A stretch of DNA of 64,000 nt from Hofstenia miamia. Taxonomy: Eukaryota > Xenacoelomorpha > Acoela. This document shows positions 47,228 to 59,350 of the stretch, piece after piece. A program made the translations under genes and the position numbers. The notes below the pieces were generated by a model. The model was not told where the DNA came from, did no database searches, and saw only the letters and a program-made list of their open reading frames with translations. The stretch covers positions 1,150,179 to 1,214,178 of the forward strand of contig SCFE01000082.1 in the NCBI GenBank assembly GCA_004352715.1. Reading direction: 5' to 3'. Position 1 is the stretch's first letter, and each line of letters begins with the position of its first letter.

Positions 47228-48757
47228 TTGCTACAAATAAGAAGAAAATTCTGTTGAACGTTGGATAATAAAGAAAGAAGACTCTTGTTAACTCAAGTAC
47301 AATTTGTATTCCAATGTAAATAACATCCAAGTAAATAATTGTTCATTGGTCTTTATTTCATTGCTGCATTTATTACATTTATTGTATTTAAAACACGTAG
47401 AATTGTTTGCATATTATGTAAGTTATATTGCACTTGTATTATGTCATAGCTGAAGGATTTTTATTTTTCATTGGAACAATGTGACGTTTTTAAGTGTGTC
47501 GCATCGAGCGATTAAATTTTTATTTAAAAAAGTGGTATTGAAACTTTAATGCTGATGCTATATTCGTATTCGAACAAATTAGTCATCACTCTCAGTGTTT
47601 GCTTACCTGCGTTGTTAGGGTTCTATTTCACTCGTAATTTCTTGGAACATGCTCCTATCAGGTAACTACTATGCTTTTACATGTACATTAGAATCATTCT
47701 TGTCGAAAGTAATTTATTGATTTTATATCTGAATAGTAGGGTTCAGCAGTGTACGGTTACCGTCTCGTTACAGGCGGTATTGATTTTTGGAAATACCGTA
47801 CCATTACCGCTGGTATAATTTATTAGTAAAACGGTATTCAGCTAGATAACTCGAAGAATAGTTACAGTTAAAGCTACCAAAACTGGAGAGGTTCCAATCG
47901 AAAGAAGTGAAAACAGTGTTTTAGTACTGTCATATTTTTACATCAATCCCTATCCAATCGAGCGTGTAAGATAAAAATCGGATGGACATTGTTCCAAATT
48001 ACTTACCTAAATTTTAATAAAATACTAAATAATGAGACAGACTGACTGCTGACAGGTTTGTAAAGAATTTATTTTCCATAATCCATTTGGAGAATAACGT
48101 CATACTGAAACTGATGAGGTTGATTTGAAGGTCTTAGAAATGTGTTCATCATATTTTTACAAATTGGAGAATTTGATTGAAACTTAATTCTCCCAAATCC
48201 AACTTGAGAAATGATTTTACGAATAAACAATTCAATAAATTCTTACCCATTTGTGGCCATGTTTATGGTATGATTTCGTGGATTTGGATGTAAAGATTTT
48301 ACATAGGCTCATAATTAAGTTTTGTAAAAAGTGATATTTTGCGGTTCAACGCTCTAATTGATTCGTACTTTTTGCCTTAAATGGTGCATTGATTGACAGC
48401 TCCATTTGGGAAGCAATTGTTATTGACGAGTTTTAACGGGAGATTCATAATTATTCTATCGAAGTTATATACTTTTAATAATGTTTGATTCATGACATTA
48501 AATGTCAATCACTTGAGGTGGTCGTCGCATCACTTTTTGTAATATTCAACTATAGTCGGATTCGATAAATCTATAAATACTATATGTGACGTCGTATAAT
48601 GTTATTTCGAATTTGAACTCTTTCCAATGACAAATGGTATAATTGCGATCTCAAAATTTTCTCTGAAATGTTTGTAGTGTGAGAGGTCTAAGCAGGTTTG
48701 TTCAAAGGGTTGGGGTTTTCCATGGAAAATATAACGAGGTGTATTTACAAATTATGA
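47228..48757. other. Spacer, no gene seen
   Basis: AT-rich, no domain-bearing frame. A hAT-like patch at 47744-47838 is listed separately. Confidence 0.4.
47744..47838 (+). mobile_element. hAT-like terminal sequence, solitary
   Basis: CAGCAGTGTACGGTTACCG (47744 on) followed by repeated TACCG/CGGTA words on both strands resembles hAT termini of the CAGnGnTnCGGTA type. No matching right end or 8-bp duplication was found. Confidence 0.4.
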
Positions 48758-48784
48758 ATATATATATATATATACATATATATA
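48758..48784. repeat. (TA)n array
   Basis: TA repeats with one C interruption, a few bases before the duplicated contig end described next. Confidence 0.9.
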
Positions 48785-48801
48785 GCCTTAAGAAAGAATC
48801 T

Positions 48802-49234
48802 ACATCTAACGCTTTGCCATTTTAAAGGAGATGATGCGCCACTGAAACCATACTTTGTGATAAAATGTTTTTAAAGTTAATAATTCTGTATATTTTGAAG
48901 GGTCTAGAATGAATGTTGAATTATTTTCCTTTTTGATTCGAAAAACTATTGAATTCATTGGAGGTTGACATTCTTTTCATCAATATCTTGCAATAGATGC
49001 TCTCAATNNNNNNNNNNNNNNNNNNNNNACATCTAACGCTTTGCCATTTTAAAGGAGATGATGCGCCACTGAAACCATACTTTGTGATAAAATGTTTTTA
49101 AAGTTAATAATTCTGTATATTTTGAAGGGTCTAGAATGAATGTTGAATTATTTTCCTTTTTGATTCGAAAAACTATTGAATTCATTGGAGGTTGACATTC
49201 TTTTCATCAATATCTTGCAATAGATGCTCTCAAT
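48802..49234. repeat. 206-bp exact duplication flanking a gap
   Basis: 48802-49007 is repeated identically at 49029-49234 with 21 Ns between (49008-49028). Same gap size and same pattern as at 10.3-10.7 kb, so an unmerged contig overlap. Confidence 0.85.
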
Positions 49235-50448
49235 AGATAATTAACGTCGCATCTAAGATGTTGTTTAAATCACAAAGTTGACTAGTATTTAGATAAGGTT
49301 CTTTAATTTATTACGGTCATAGGTTTGATGAAATTACGTTTATTGGAGCTTTATTAAGCCTGCCAAGTGTAAATACTATTTACAGCATTACCATATTAAA
49401 GTACACCTTTCAATAAATCACCCCCGCCTCAATAACAGATCAGATGACTGCAGACTTGGCTACTTACGATGATTTCTCAAAATTTAGAAAGCATTCTAGT
49501 CAATATTCTGCTAGCGTCATTAGTTATCTTCCTTAGATTTAAAACTGTCATCATTTTATGACGTGGAATCTGAAGAGAACTGGAGCCTTTTCTACGAAGA
49601 CTTTCGTTTTTGTTTGAGAACAATATTTAAATGCTTGTATTAAATAATAGATATTTTTATTCTCAAATGTCTAAATGATATTTATTCCTAATTTTTCAAG
49701 TCTGTGTTAGTAATTCTGATAAAATAAGTGGTCATCCATTGAAAGGAGGCCATTTCCCCACCTTCTTATCGATTAATTGATTTTATGCTTCAATTATATG
49801 TGCGAAAAACAAAAACATGTGATGAGTTGAGGGCGCGGCCATATTGTTTTAACATCTGTTATTGATTTTTACATTTATTTTTTAACTAAATCTCACTTAA
49901 ATTTTAACTTTACTTCTAATCAACGCTTCCCTCGCTTTTCGGGGAGGTTGTCTAACCCTAGCAAAATCGTTACTCTAACACTTATTTAATTATACCATGG
50001 AACACATCTGCCCTACTACCAAACTGATATACATTCATTGTCTTAAAATTGAGAAACAAGTATATTGTATTTCTGAATGGTGAATTTAGCGTACCCTATA
50101 TCTAAAAACACGTATTTGCACTATTGTCTTTGATAATCAATAACTAGATGTGATTCAGTAAATGTATCAGAAATCTTAATATCGCAATTTATGCTTTGCA
50201 ATATTTATTTACAGAACGATGTTATTTTTGTAAAATATGCGTGAATATGAGCGTTTTCAGAAACTTACTTTTAAGATGTGTTTCTCCACAAACTGCTTAC
50301 AATGCTGAAATTCAATGATATGTAGTGTAAAAAACAAATTTAGTTAAACGAAGGATTTGCAAAGATGTAATTGCATCTAACAAAGTTTTTTATGAAAAAG
50401 TGGATCTTTTAATGCTTTTATCTACTATATGTTCACGCTATATATAAA

Positions 50449-50449
<1 letters not shown>
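49235..50449. other. AT-rich spacer, no gene seen
   Basis: No supported feature; a CTCGCTTTTCGGGGAGG patch near 49930 is the only mixed-composition stretch. Confidence 0.4.
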
Positions 50450-50482
<33 letters not shown>

Positions 50483-50716
50483 NNNNNNNNNNNNNNNNNN
50501 NNNNNNNNNNNNNNNNNNNNNNNNNNNNNNNNNNNNNNNNNNNNNNNNNNNNNNNNNNNNNNNNNNNNNNNNNNNNNNNNNNNNNNNNNNNNNNNNNNNN
50601 NNNNNNNNNNNNNNNNNNNNNNNNNNNNNNNNNNNNNNNNNNNNNNNNNNNNNNNNNNNNNNNNNNNNNNNNNNNNNNNNNNNNNNNNNNNNNNNNNNNN
50701 NNNNNNNNNNNNNNNN

Positions 50717-50745
<29 letters not shown>
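50450..50745. repeat. (TA)n arrays flanking a 234-bp gap
   Basis: TA repeats at 50450-50481, Ns 50483-50716, TA repeats 50717-50745. The open frame through this block is an artefact. Confidence 0.93.
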
Positions 50746-50748
<3 letters not shown>

Positions 50749-51474
50749 TGTGTTATTTATTGCCTCGCTTAATCACAAATGCACTATTGTTCTGAATAAC
50801 ATGGCACCTTGCTGTCTTGGAAACACACATGTTGTCGAATAGAAAAGTTTTTGTTGTACTGCTTAAATTTTGTATTGTTCCTCAAATTCCTTGTATTCCT
50901 TCACAATTGATATTCGTTAGCAGATGTGTAGGATTCAAATTTATCGCACAAGTGGATAAGAGCATGTGTGTCATCATCACTTGAGTATGAGGCTGAGCTT
51001 AAATCAAACCCAATCCAAAATCTACTGTTTACGTTAACGCGAATGGAGCAATGCTGCCTTAAAAGCCTTTTACACAATCTTAAAGTAAGATGAAATAAAT
51101 GAACCTACGCGATGAAGTTAAAGATACTATGCGACATTTTTTGTTACTAAGCACTGAGGACCAATTAATATTTTTACAATTTAATTTCAAATCAATAGCA
51201 TAAGTTTTAATTTAAAATACAATATATTTCGAATACACAAAAAATAGTAATGTGCCTACATTCCTTTAACCTACTTGAAAATTGAGAACTAAAAAACTAT
51301 TCAAAAGAATCTAATGTCAGGTTTCAGTCTTATAAAACAAGCTTTGCTTAGGGGAAATTTGATTCTAATGCCCATCAGAAAATTTTATAATGTGACCAGG
51401 CCAGAATTAATAAACCCAATCAAGGAATATTCTTGACAGAGTTCAACTGCATCCATGTACATGCACTTTGCCAT

Positions 51475-51503
51475 GAGAGAGAGAGAGGGGGGGGGAGAGA
51501 GAG
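51475..51503. repeat. (GA)n with poly-G interruption
   Basis: GAGAGAGAGAGAG, nine to ten Gs, then AGAGAGAGAGA: a purine-only strand of about 29 bp. Confidence 0.95.
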
Positions 51504-51610
51504 AATATTTATAATGATTAATATCATTCATTGGCACTACTTATCGTCTTTGGTTTTTATCAAATTGAGTGGTGATTAATACAAGTGATTTTTTTATTCA
51601 TCTATCTAGG

Positions 51611-51634
51611 CTCGATCCAAAACCCGGGATCGAG
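51611..51634. repeat. Small perfect hairpin
   Basis: CTCGATCC (51611-51618) pairs with GGATCGAG (51627-51634) over an 8-base loop. Short and of unknown role. Confidence 0.5.
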
Positions 51635-53907
51635 TGGAGTTTAATGGGAAACACGATGCCACTCTCTAATTATCAAGGATGTTGTGCTAATGTATATTTA
51701 GGGGAACGCATGTACATTAAATAATTATTGAATGAAAACATATCAGTTTACTCATAACAGTAGTATATAGAGCGCCTGATCTTCCACAGGCCATATAAAA
51801 CTGTAACGGCTTTTTAAAAAATTCGAGTCACGTTAAAATCAATAAAGTTGGCAATACAAGCAAAAATCACAAATATGTTCCTACTGGTCGCGCTTTCTGT
51901 GAAAATGCAATTTATAAAGCAAAGTAAAATAACGAAATGGTATTATAAACAGATACTACTGTCTGTAACATCACCACACAAGATTTTATTCTAAGTTGTA
52001 CAATTTCTGCTTTGTATTTATAATAATTTTTCACACTTTGCCTACCATAGGAGAGTTGCCAGACCTTGTTTTATCTTTGTTTATCTTTTTTTCCTGCAAA
52101 ATCTATGCCAGTGGTCATTTAGAAATATTTAGATTATTTTCTTAGCTTTAAGTTCAATTGTTTATTTCTGATAGCAATTGCAAATTGAGGCATTTTGATT
52201 AGAAACTATCAAACCAATGGGTTTGTAATTACAACAAGAGTTAGGTACCTTAATTGTCATTAGCTGGTTAAAATTTGAACCATTTGTGTTACAGGGCGTA
52301 AAGATATATTGCAACAAAAATGTACTAAGTATTTCTTTTATGTATTTGATTCAATATTGGGTGAAAAGACTTTTGTCCTCGACTGTAAAAAAGGAATCAC
52401 CGATAACGCTTAAATACAATGCTTTTCAATGAGGCTTCATAATTCATGATGCTGTTTAAAGGATAACCAAAATAGGCCTTTACCCTTGAAATACATTTAG
52501 GGGAACGCCTATATCCTTGACTAAAGCATTGTATATTGTGTAGTATTATTTATTAAGTGTTTATAGACATTAAAAGTTGTGTTTATTGTGGTAGGATTAG
52601 ATCGTAATATATACAGTTGTGATTTTCATTCAATGTTCGTTTTTAAAAATTAAATTAGTACTTTGTGATTTCAAAACGTTACCTAGAAACATCTCTGTTA
52701 TTATTTCAACTAACTTAAGCATACAAGTATGTGAACTGAGTGGGATATTTGTTTATTTATATTACACAGCTGTTGGAAGCTGTATGTTTGGAATTCTCTT
52801 TTTTCAAACTTAGCAGTGTAAGCGTTCATAGGTATATAAAACGGTTGATAATATACTTTGTAAACAAAATACATATCTAAAAGTAGTTGGAATGTGTTAT
52901 TTATAGTCGTCTATAGGGTTTCGCATGTTAAAGTTATTGTTTATTGCCTTAATCTGCAAATAGTTTTTGAATCGATTATGGGGACTAGTCCAGAACATTG
53001 TTTTAGTAGATTTTCTTTCATGTATACGAAAGTCACTATAGATAACTGTAGCTGAAGTTATGTCATGTACACTTTCGTGTACGATTTTTATCCTCCACAG
53101 AATGTTGTATTTTTTTATTTACAAAATTTTCTAGTTTTCAAAAAGGCCTTCATTCTCAAGGAAGTTTTTATTACAAAACATATTTTGGTAAACATTGACG
53201 AGTTTTGGCTGATGTATGTAAAGAAAAGGCATTTACTTTAAAACTACATCGATGCTCATCAGGCAATAACCATACCTCTTTAGCTCGACTTAACTTTATG
53301 CCAGCCACGCGCTAAATTAGGCCATGCCAAACCGGACTACCACGTCCATCACAAGAGCGATCCAAAAATGCTCAAAAGTCAAAATTGACCCCGAAATAGC
53401 TAAATTTTGGTTTTCCCTATTATTAGTTTGAATTTCCGTACATGTGAGTATCTCTTATGGTCGTATTCGCTTTAAACTGTTGCATATTCCTTTTTACTTC
53501 TTTAAAGGTTTCCTCTTAGTAAGTTTAACGTATCTGAACAATAGGTATGGTAGGAATTTAATGTTTTTGTAACAATGGGATTTTCCACTAAAAGAAATCC
53601 ATATTTTAATGTACTTTCAGCAGCTTGTAGTAGAATGTGAACGGTTTGTGGGGTTTTTGGGTAAAAAAATGCGAAAAATACAAATTCAGTAGCATTAAAG
53701 TGGTTCGAATTACAAGTATTCAGTGTTCTTTTAGTAATATAATTTTAAAAAAAATTGGTAACGTTTTTCTACTAAGCCAATACCTCTAACTTGGTGAAAC
53801 TTAAGGCACAATTGCATCACTGCAAACTAAGCACAAAGTTTCAATCGAATTGAACAAAAAAATGGAGCCACAAAAGGCAGAAAGTCTTGTATTCAGCACC
53901 ATAATAG

Positions 53908-53985
53908 TGATAATAATAATAATAATAATAATAAATATTATAATTATTATTATTATCATTATTATTATTATTATTAATATTATAT
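53908..53985. repeat. (TAA)n/(TTA)n inverted simple repeat
   Basis: TAA units run into TTATTATTATTA units through a short AAATATTATAATT centre, so the microsatellite forms a long self-complementary hairpin. Confidence 0.93.
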
Positions 53986-56109
53986 CAGATATATCTGTAT
54001 TTTAAGAAATGCACCATCCCTCCTATTTAGATTTTGTTTATTAATTTGTGTGCTTTTCGCTTTAGATAATGCACTTAGTGCGCTTTTTTCTAATATTGGT
54101 AGTACTTATAATTTTATAGTTTAATGCTTTTTTCAGAGTATTGCGCCAGAATCCTATCCATTTGACGCTTCATTGTGCTTATCATGTATAAAATTTCCAG
54201 GGGACGTATCTGCTTTAAAAACCTTGTGTCAATGGATATCTACCTATGTGATAGTCTTTTTGGACTCTCTTAAATTAATTTGAAAAGTATAGTTTTAACA
54301 TTGCAAATAATTTTCTCCAAGACTATTAAATTTTTAAGGTTTGGGATGTTGACCCATTCATTGTAATAGTAAACATTTCTGCTTAACGGTATTACTGTGC
54401 CTGTAATAGTTGACAATATTACAAATATTTTAATGAAAATTTACAATTTTTAAAATTTATTAAGATAATCAGGCAGTAATCTGTAAAAAAACACTTAGGC
54501 CTTATTGAGGCGGGTCATGTGCAAAATCAGAGTTAAGATGCAAGAAGAGGGATTCCTCACGTTATTAGTTTGCAAGTTATTAGCGCTTTTTTATAAACAT
54601 TTAAAAGACTGCCGGAGAGAATTGGCTTCAAATCAAATAATTGAGACTACATTAGAAAATTTATTAAAATTCATTTTACCATTTGAGATAATTAACGTTT
54701 CCAGAAAATCAGTTTCTGTATTTTATTTAGTAAATCTTTAGGCGTGATCAGCCATTGATCACAATGCAACTGCTTTTCTAAGTTTACGATGAATTGCAAA
54801 TTTGGCAACCAATGGGAATTGCGTATTTCGTAGATGCTGGTTCTTAATTATTTTATTGACAAATAATGGCTGGTTAAAATAAATTATGCATTTGGGTGGA
54901 GTTTTGTGAGCGATAAAACTTTCGATGATAGGTGGATTTATACTTCCAAATGTCATCACTACTGTCTACCCGTCAACATCATTGCTTTGAATTAATGGTG
55001 TTTGCTGTTAAATAATCCAGCTATGACGCAAATATAGTTTGATGATGAATTTCTAATTAATTCATTAATTGGTTTTGCAGTGAGAGTATTGTAAAATTCG
55101 CCATTGATTTCATTAGTTCAATAATTGGATTTTTTTAACATTGGCTTTGAAGTCTTAAGTGGATTTGCAAAATGGTGGGTAGTAGGCTATACTTTGCAGC
55201 ATTAGGCTTAGGTTCTTATTGGAACTCTGTATTTCAATCCCTTTTTCAATGTTCAGTCTCAGACTGAATTACAGGGTCCGGGTTTACTGAATCGATGCAA
55301 AAACAAATCGAACGTTTAATATTTGAATCGAGACAGACTTTAATACTCGAACATTTTGGGACGGGTTAAAAAGCGTGCCATTAATGCCAAGCTTAACATT
55401 TGTTGTTGTTTCACAAAGGAATCCGAATAACCTAAAATATATTTGTATGCTAGTTTTTTTTCTGGAATACATCTTTCTGCACAGAACAGATATTTTGATA
55501 CCACGGTTTACCGAACCACCCACCCCTACACATTAACCCAAATTTAAGTAATTTAAGGTAAATTAAAGTAATATACCCCCAACAATAATAGGCAGTGATC
55601 AAAAGGTTGTCAAAACGGCAACAAAATTTTATAATCGATGATTATGAACAACTTTTAACCCTACATGTACATTTGCATTTTGGAATGTTACATAAATTAA
55701 TATAACTTCCAGGTGTGCCTTTTTAATTTGTGGCAATTGTTGTCAATAATTTTTGTCATAAACTATATTTGTTTTCAATTCAATATACCGTCTTCATATG
55801 ATTAATTGAATAAAATAAATTCTGAACACTTTCTAGAGTAGTGTGTTGTGGCTAGGTTAAGCACAATGTTCAGCAACATCTAATTCTTAAGGATAGAACT
55901 CGGTTCCTTGAGAAACGCTAAAGTAGATAAACTTCTATTCTTCCTAAATATTTCTACTTGCAATATAATTGAAATAACTTGATTATCTTTTTTGTTTCAA
56001 ATCTGGAATTTACTCATGCTTAATGGAGAAGATTTAAAATGCATTTTCGATATTGTATGAAATTTTTTGTTTAAAAATAAATAACTGCCCAACTTAATAG
56101 AAAACAATT
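53986..56109. other. AT-rich spacer, no gene seen
   Basis: No domain-bearing frame. A partial dispersed repeat at 54563-54610 is listed separately. GGTTTACTGAATCG (55279) and GGTTTACCGAACC (55506) are similar short words 230 bp apart. Confidence 0.4.
54563..54610. repeat. GAGTTATGA-family repeat, partial copy
   Basis: TTATTAGTTTGCAAGTTATT then AGCGCTTTTTTATAAACATT matches the core of the 33690, 39755 and 43503 copies. Confidence 0.45.
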
Positions 56110-56240
56110 TAAAACTCACGTGTTAACAAAGGTCAATGGATAGGCGTGTTCACAACTATTGTCATTACAGCCTCTCAATTGACGTAAACTCAATGCTGAG
56201 ACAGACAGTGTGTCTCCGACCAAATTTGTGCTCGATAACG
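56110..56240. promoter_or_regulatory. Possible regulatory island with nuclear-receptor and CRE-like sites
   Basis: GTTAACAAAGGTCAATGG contains a HNF1-like half site and a CAAAGGTCA nuclear-receptor-type extended half site. Within 110 bp follow TTGACGTAA (CRE-like) and AGACAGACAGTGTGTCT (Smad-type words). The clustering is suggestive, not evidence of function. Confidence 0.22.
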
Positions 56241-56784
56241 TTAATCCTTCGATATTTTGTCCTTGTATATGGCAAAAATATAGCGGATTCTTAGCTTGTG
56301 TATAGAATTTCAAAGTCAATACTACATAACAAGTTTAGTCAAATATAAAGTTTGTACGTATCTCAAAGGGTAATTAACTTCCTCATCTTGAAAATATTAT
56401 TTTGTTTTTTATTTGTTTCCACAAAATTCGAATGGTCCAAAATGCATGCCTTGTCAAATGTGCTTGTTGTGTCAGTGAGATGTCAGTCAAGCTTTGTTGT
56501 GATGTGTTGGCTCACAACTGAAGTAACGTTTCTTTGTTTTTGTCCTTGTGAGAATTGTTAAAGTTGTTTTAAGTAATTTAAAACAAACTGCTAAACATTT
56601 TTACAATGAAAACATTTATGCTTAACTGAATTTAATTTAGTTCGACATACTTCTTGTAACCTATTACATTTCACAATATGCGATATTTATTTGCTGAGTA
56701 GCTATAATTGTTGGCAAGTCAGTGAAGCTGATATTGTTTCTTTCGATGAACGAATTAACTATCAATTGGGTTCTGTGAGATCAG

Positions 56785-57000
56785 AAATTTATTGATCCCG
56801 CTCCCAATTAGTTTATTGGATTTGATCTCAGTCTTATCCCAGCCAATCGTATGAAATATTATATTTTCATGGTCTCGTGTTGTATCAAGTCTTAGCTTCA
56901 ATTTTGGCCACATTTCTTTATTTTTGGTGCCAGTTCCATTTTAGTCCAAGTCCCAATCAAATATTTAACACAGACGCCAGTATCATGAAACTAGGTCCTG
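56785..57000. repeat. Dispersed repeat, copy B (GTCCC-rich)
   Basis: TTTATTGATCCCGCTCCCA, GGATTTGATCTCAG, CAATTTTGGCC, GCCAGTTCCATTTTAGTCC and CCCAATCAAATATTTAACAC line up with the 31595-31830 copy in order and spacing. Confidence 0.65.
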
Positions 57001-58959
57001 TGAATATCACATGATACTGGATGCTCGTGAATAAACTTAAATGTTGCTTGTGAGCTTTTTCAATGTTAAATATCTGAATTTTTTATATGTTCAAATATAT
57101 AGTAATTAGATAGAAACTAAGACGTTTTTCATGTTGGTTCGCAAGCAATCTAAATTTTTCCAGAAGACACAAACGCCACGTCAACTGAAATCTCAACACA
57201 TTGATCAATTGGTTTTTTCATTTTGGTAGCTCCATGGCCTATAAAATGATCATTTTACATATAAAATAATCTCATAGTATTTGGCTATGCAATAATTGAT
57301 CATGAATGTTATTAATCAAAACCATATTTCTAATATAAAAAGTGGTCAACGTTTACATGTATTATACATGTCAAATAGATATTAAACATTGTCTAAAATT
57401 ACGTGATAACATTTTTTAACTCATTTTTACGCATGTATACAATTTATAACTTGATTCATCTTCACTTCATGCTGTGGCCCATTAATATCTCATTGTTTAG
57501 GTTCATCTTGTGTGTTGGATTAAAGCATTCATTCCACTGGTTTCAAGGTACAATTTATAATTTTTTGTTGTGGGATATTTCAATTTAACACTGTGTTTCC
57601 CAATGTGAGCTATAGGCTCATTAGTGAGTCTAATACTGATTTAGCACCTGATGCTAGCAGTAGCAGGGTAGTGGAAAATCGCATTTGAAAAAATAAATTG
57701 TTTCTTTATGCTGAACGTTTATGTCTTTGAGTGTTAAATATTCTTAGTAAGCTGTACATATACTGTTATATATGAATGGCCTAGTATACTCATGAATATG
57801 GCTTTGCATAAGCGAACTTTTATGTTTTGCTGGTAACAAACTATTAAATGAGAAGATCGCGGCATGAGTTCTTAATTGATTAAACACACAAGTCCAACTT
57901 AAAGCGTGTATTTCTATAAAACTAAAATGCTTGGCGTCCTGTACTTTATTCGAAGTTCATAGAAACTGGCGTCATAACTGCAATTGATCGAAGGTATATG
58001 ATCACTTTCACTATATTGAAGAACTTTTGCTTCAGACAATGAGTTATCATGTCAGCCTTTGCGACCTCTTTCTGCAAATACAACAGCTTCGTATCCATCC
58101 ATAGGAATAAGTGATGAAGCGACCAAGTTTAAGTAGTATAGTGAATTATATGCAAAATTTGCTGGATATTATTTTAGCACGGACCCGATCTCGAGTCAAT
58201 CCAAATATGCACTTATCGCATCAGCCCGAAAATTTACTACTCTAACCCCATTAAGATTAATTCGGGCACCCGATGTCAATACTGTATAGGTGATTGCAAA
58301 CTATTCATTTAGTCAAAGGCATTCTTAGCCTTTTACCAGTAGCCCTATGTAGAAGCGTAATCTTCCATTTGCATATTGCTTAAGAGAATTATTGGCATTT
58401 TACCGTCAGTTAAACGACTTTTCTAAATAATAGTTATCAATGGTTATCCTAGTATATATGATTTCAGCAATTTTAGTAAAATTTGAATGCAATAATTAAA
58501 ATTTCAAAATTCAGAACATAAATGGGAACACTGTCTACTATAAAAGCTTTTTATTTAAGTGAACTCGTGCATAATTGAGATTTTACAGATCAGACACGGA
58601 TTAGTTTTTTCGAAAGAACTTGTACGGATTTGGAAAAATAAGTAATAACTGTATTATTTTGACAAAGAAATCAGCGTTCTACCATTTCAATCATGCCGAA
58701 ATTTACTGAACAAAATTTTTTTTATCGTCTTACAAGGGCCTCAAGCGATAATCGAGTGGCGGGGAACTTAGGAAATTTGGCCTTTAGTGAGATAGACTAA
58801 TTCTATTAGTTTATATAGAAATACTAAATCATTTATTAATTCTGTTGATTATTGTGTAAATATTTGTTAGTTTTCAATTGCTCTTTTACAGTGCAGATAA
58901 CAATAGCGAAATTGTTGGTGAAGTATTCAACTAATAAGCACCCATCAATTTTAAGCTTC
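57001..58959. other. Spacer, no gene seen
   Basis: No gene. A mixed patch near 58.17-58.28 kb (CACGGACCCGATCTCGAGTC ... TTCGGGCACCCGATG) looks like decayed repeat sequence. Confidence 0.4.
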
Positions 58960-59350
58960 AGGCCAGATGGACGTTTTGGTAAACGGCGGTGGTGCTATCA
59001 GGTGAAGTAATTAACCTGATTGATAAAATGGAGTTATAATCAATTCAGATAAACGCTTAAGGCGTTACGCGTGAATCATGCCGACCCCGCCTCTTTCTCA
59101 GTTGTGAAACGATGTCACTATGTCGTGTAAACGCGTCTCAAGGGAGCCATTATACTGCAGAAGAGAATGCAGTCTGGTCGAGTACCAGCCCATGCGTCGA
59201 ATGGCAATTCGATTATTAATCAATGTATCATCACACCACTTCCCAACAATTGCACCCTAATCAACTAATGACTCATGCCCTTTATTGACAGCACCCCATT
59301 ACGAGAATTGTTTACAGTAATTGTCGCTTGTCAACAAAAGTTTACATTTC
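58960..59350. promoter_or_regulatory. Possible conserved non-coding island (best candidate)
   Basis: Nearly 400 bp of mixed, CpG-bearing sequence with closed frames. It contains AACGGCGGTGG, GTAATTAACCTGATTGATAA (homeodomain/PBC words), GCGTTACGCGTGA, CGATTATTAATCAATG, TTTATTGACAGC (Hox/PBC/Meis-type), and TTGTTTAC and GTCAACA (Fox-type). It is the longest stretch in the window with this character. I know of no way to distinguish a conserved enhancer from unique old sequence without comparison. Confidence 0.3.

Larger units (their letters stand above)
50746..53907. other. AT-rich spacer, no gene seen
   Basis: No gene. TTTAGGGGAACGC occurs at about 51698 and 52497, a short shared word possibly from an old repeat. 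Short open frames lack domains. Confidence 0.4.

Noticed and set aside
50429-50842. 137-codon plus-strand open frame
   Set aside because: Mostly gap Ns and TA codons.
51611-51634. Rho-independent terminator or miRNA precursor
   Set aside because: An 8-bp stem is too short for a miRNA, and bacterial-type terminators do not apply in this genome.
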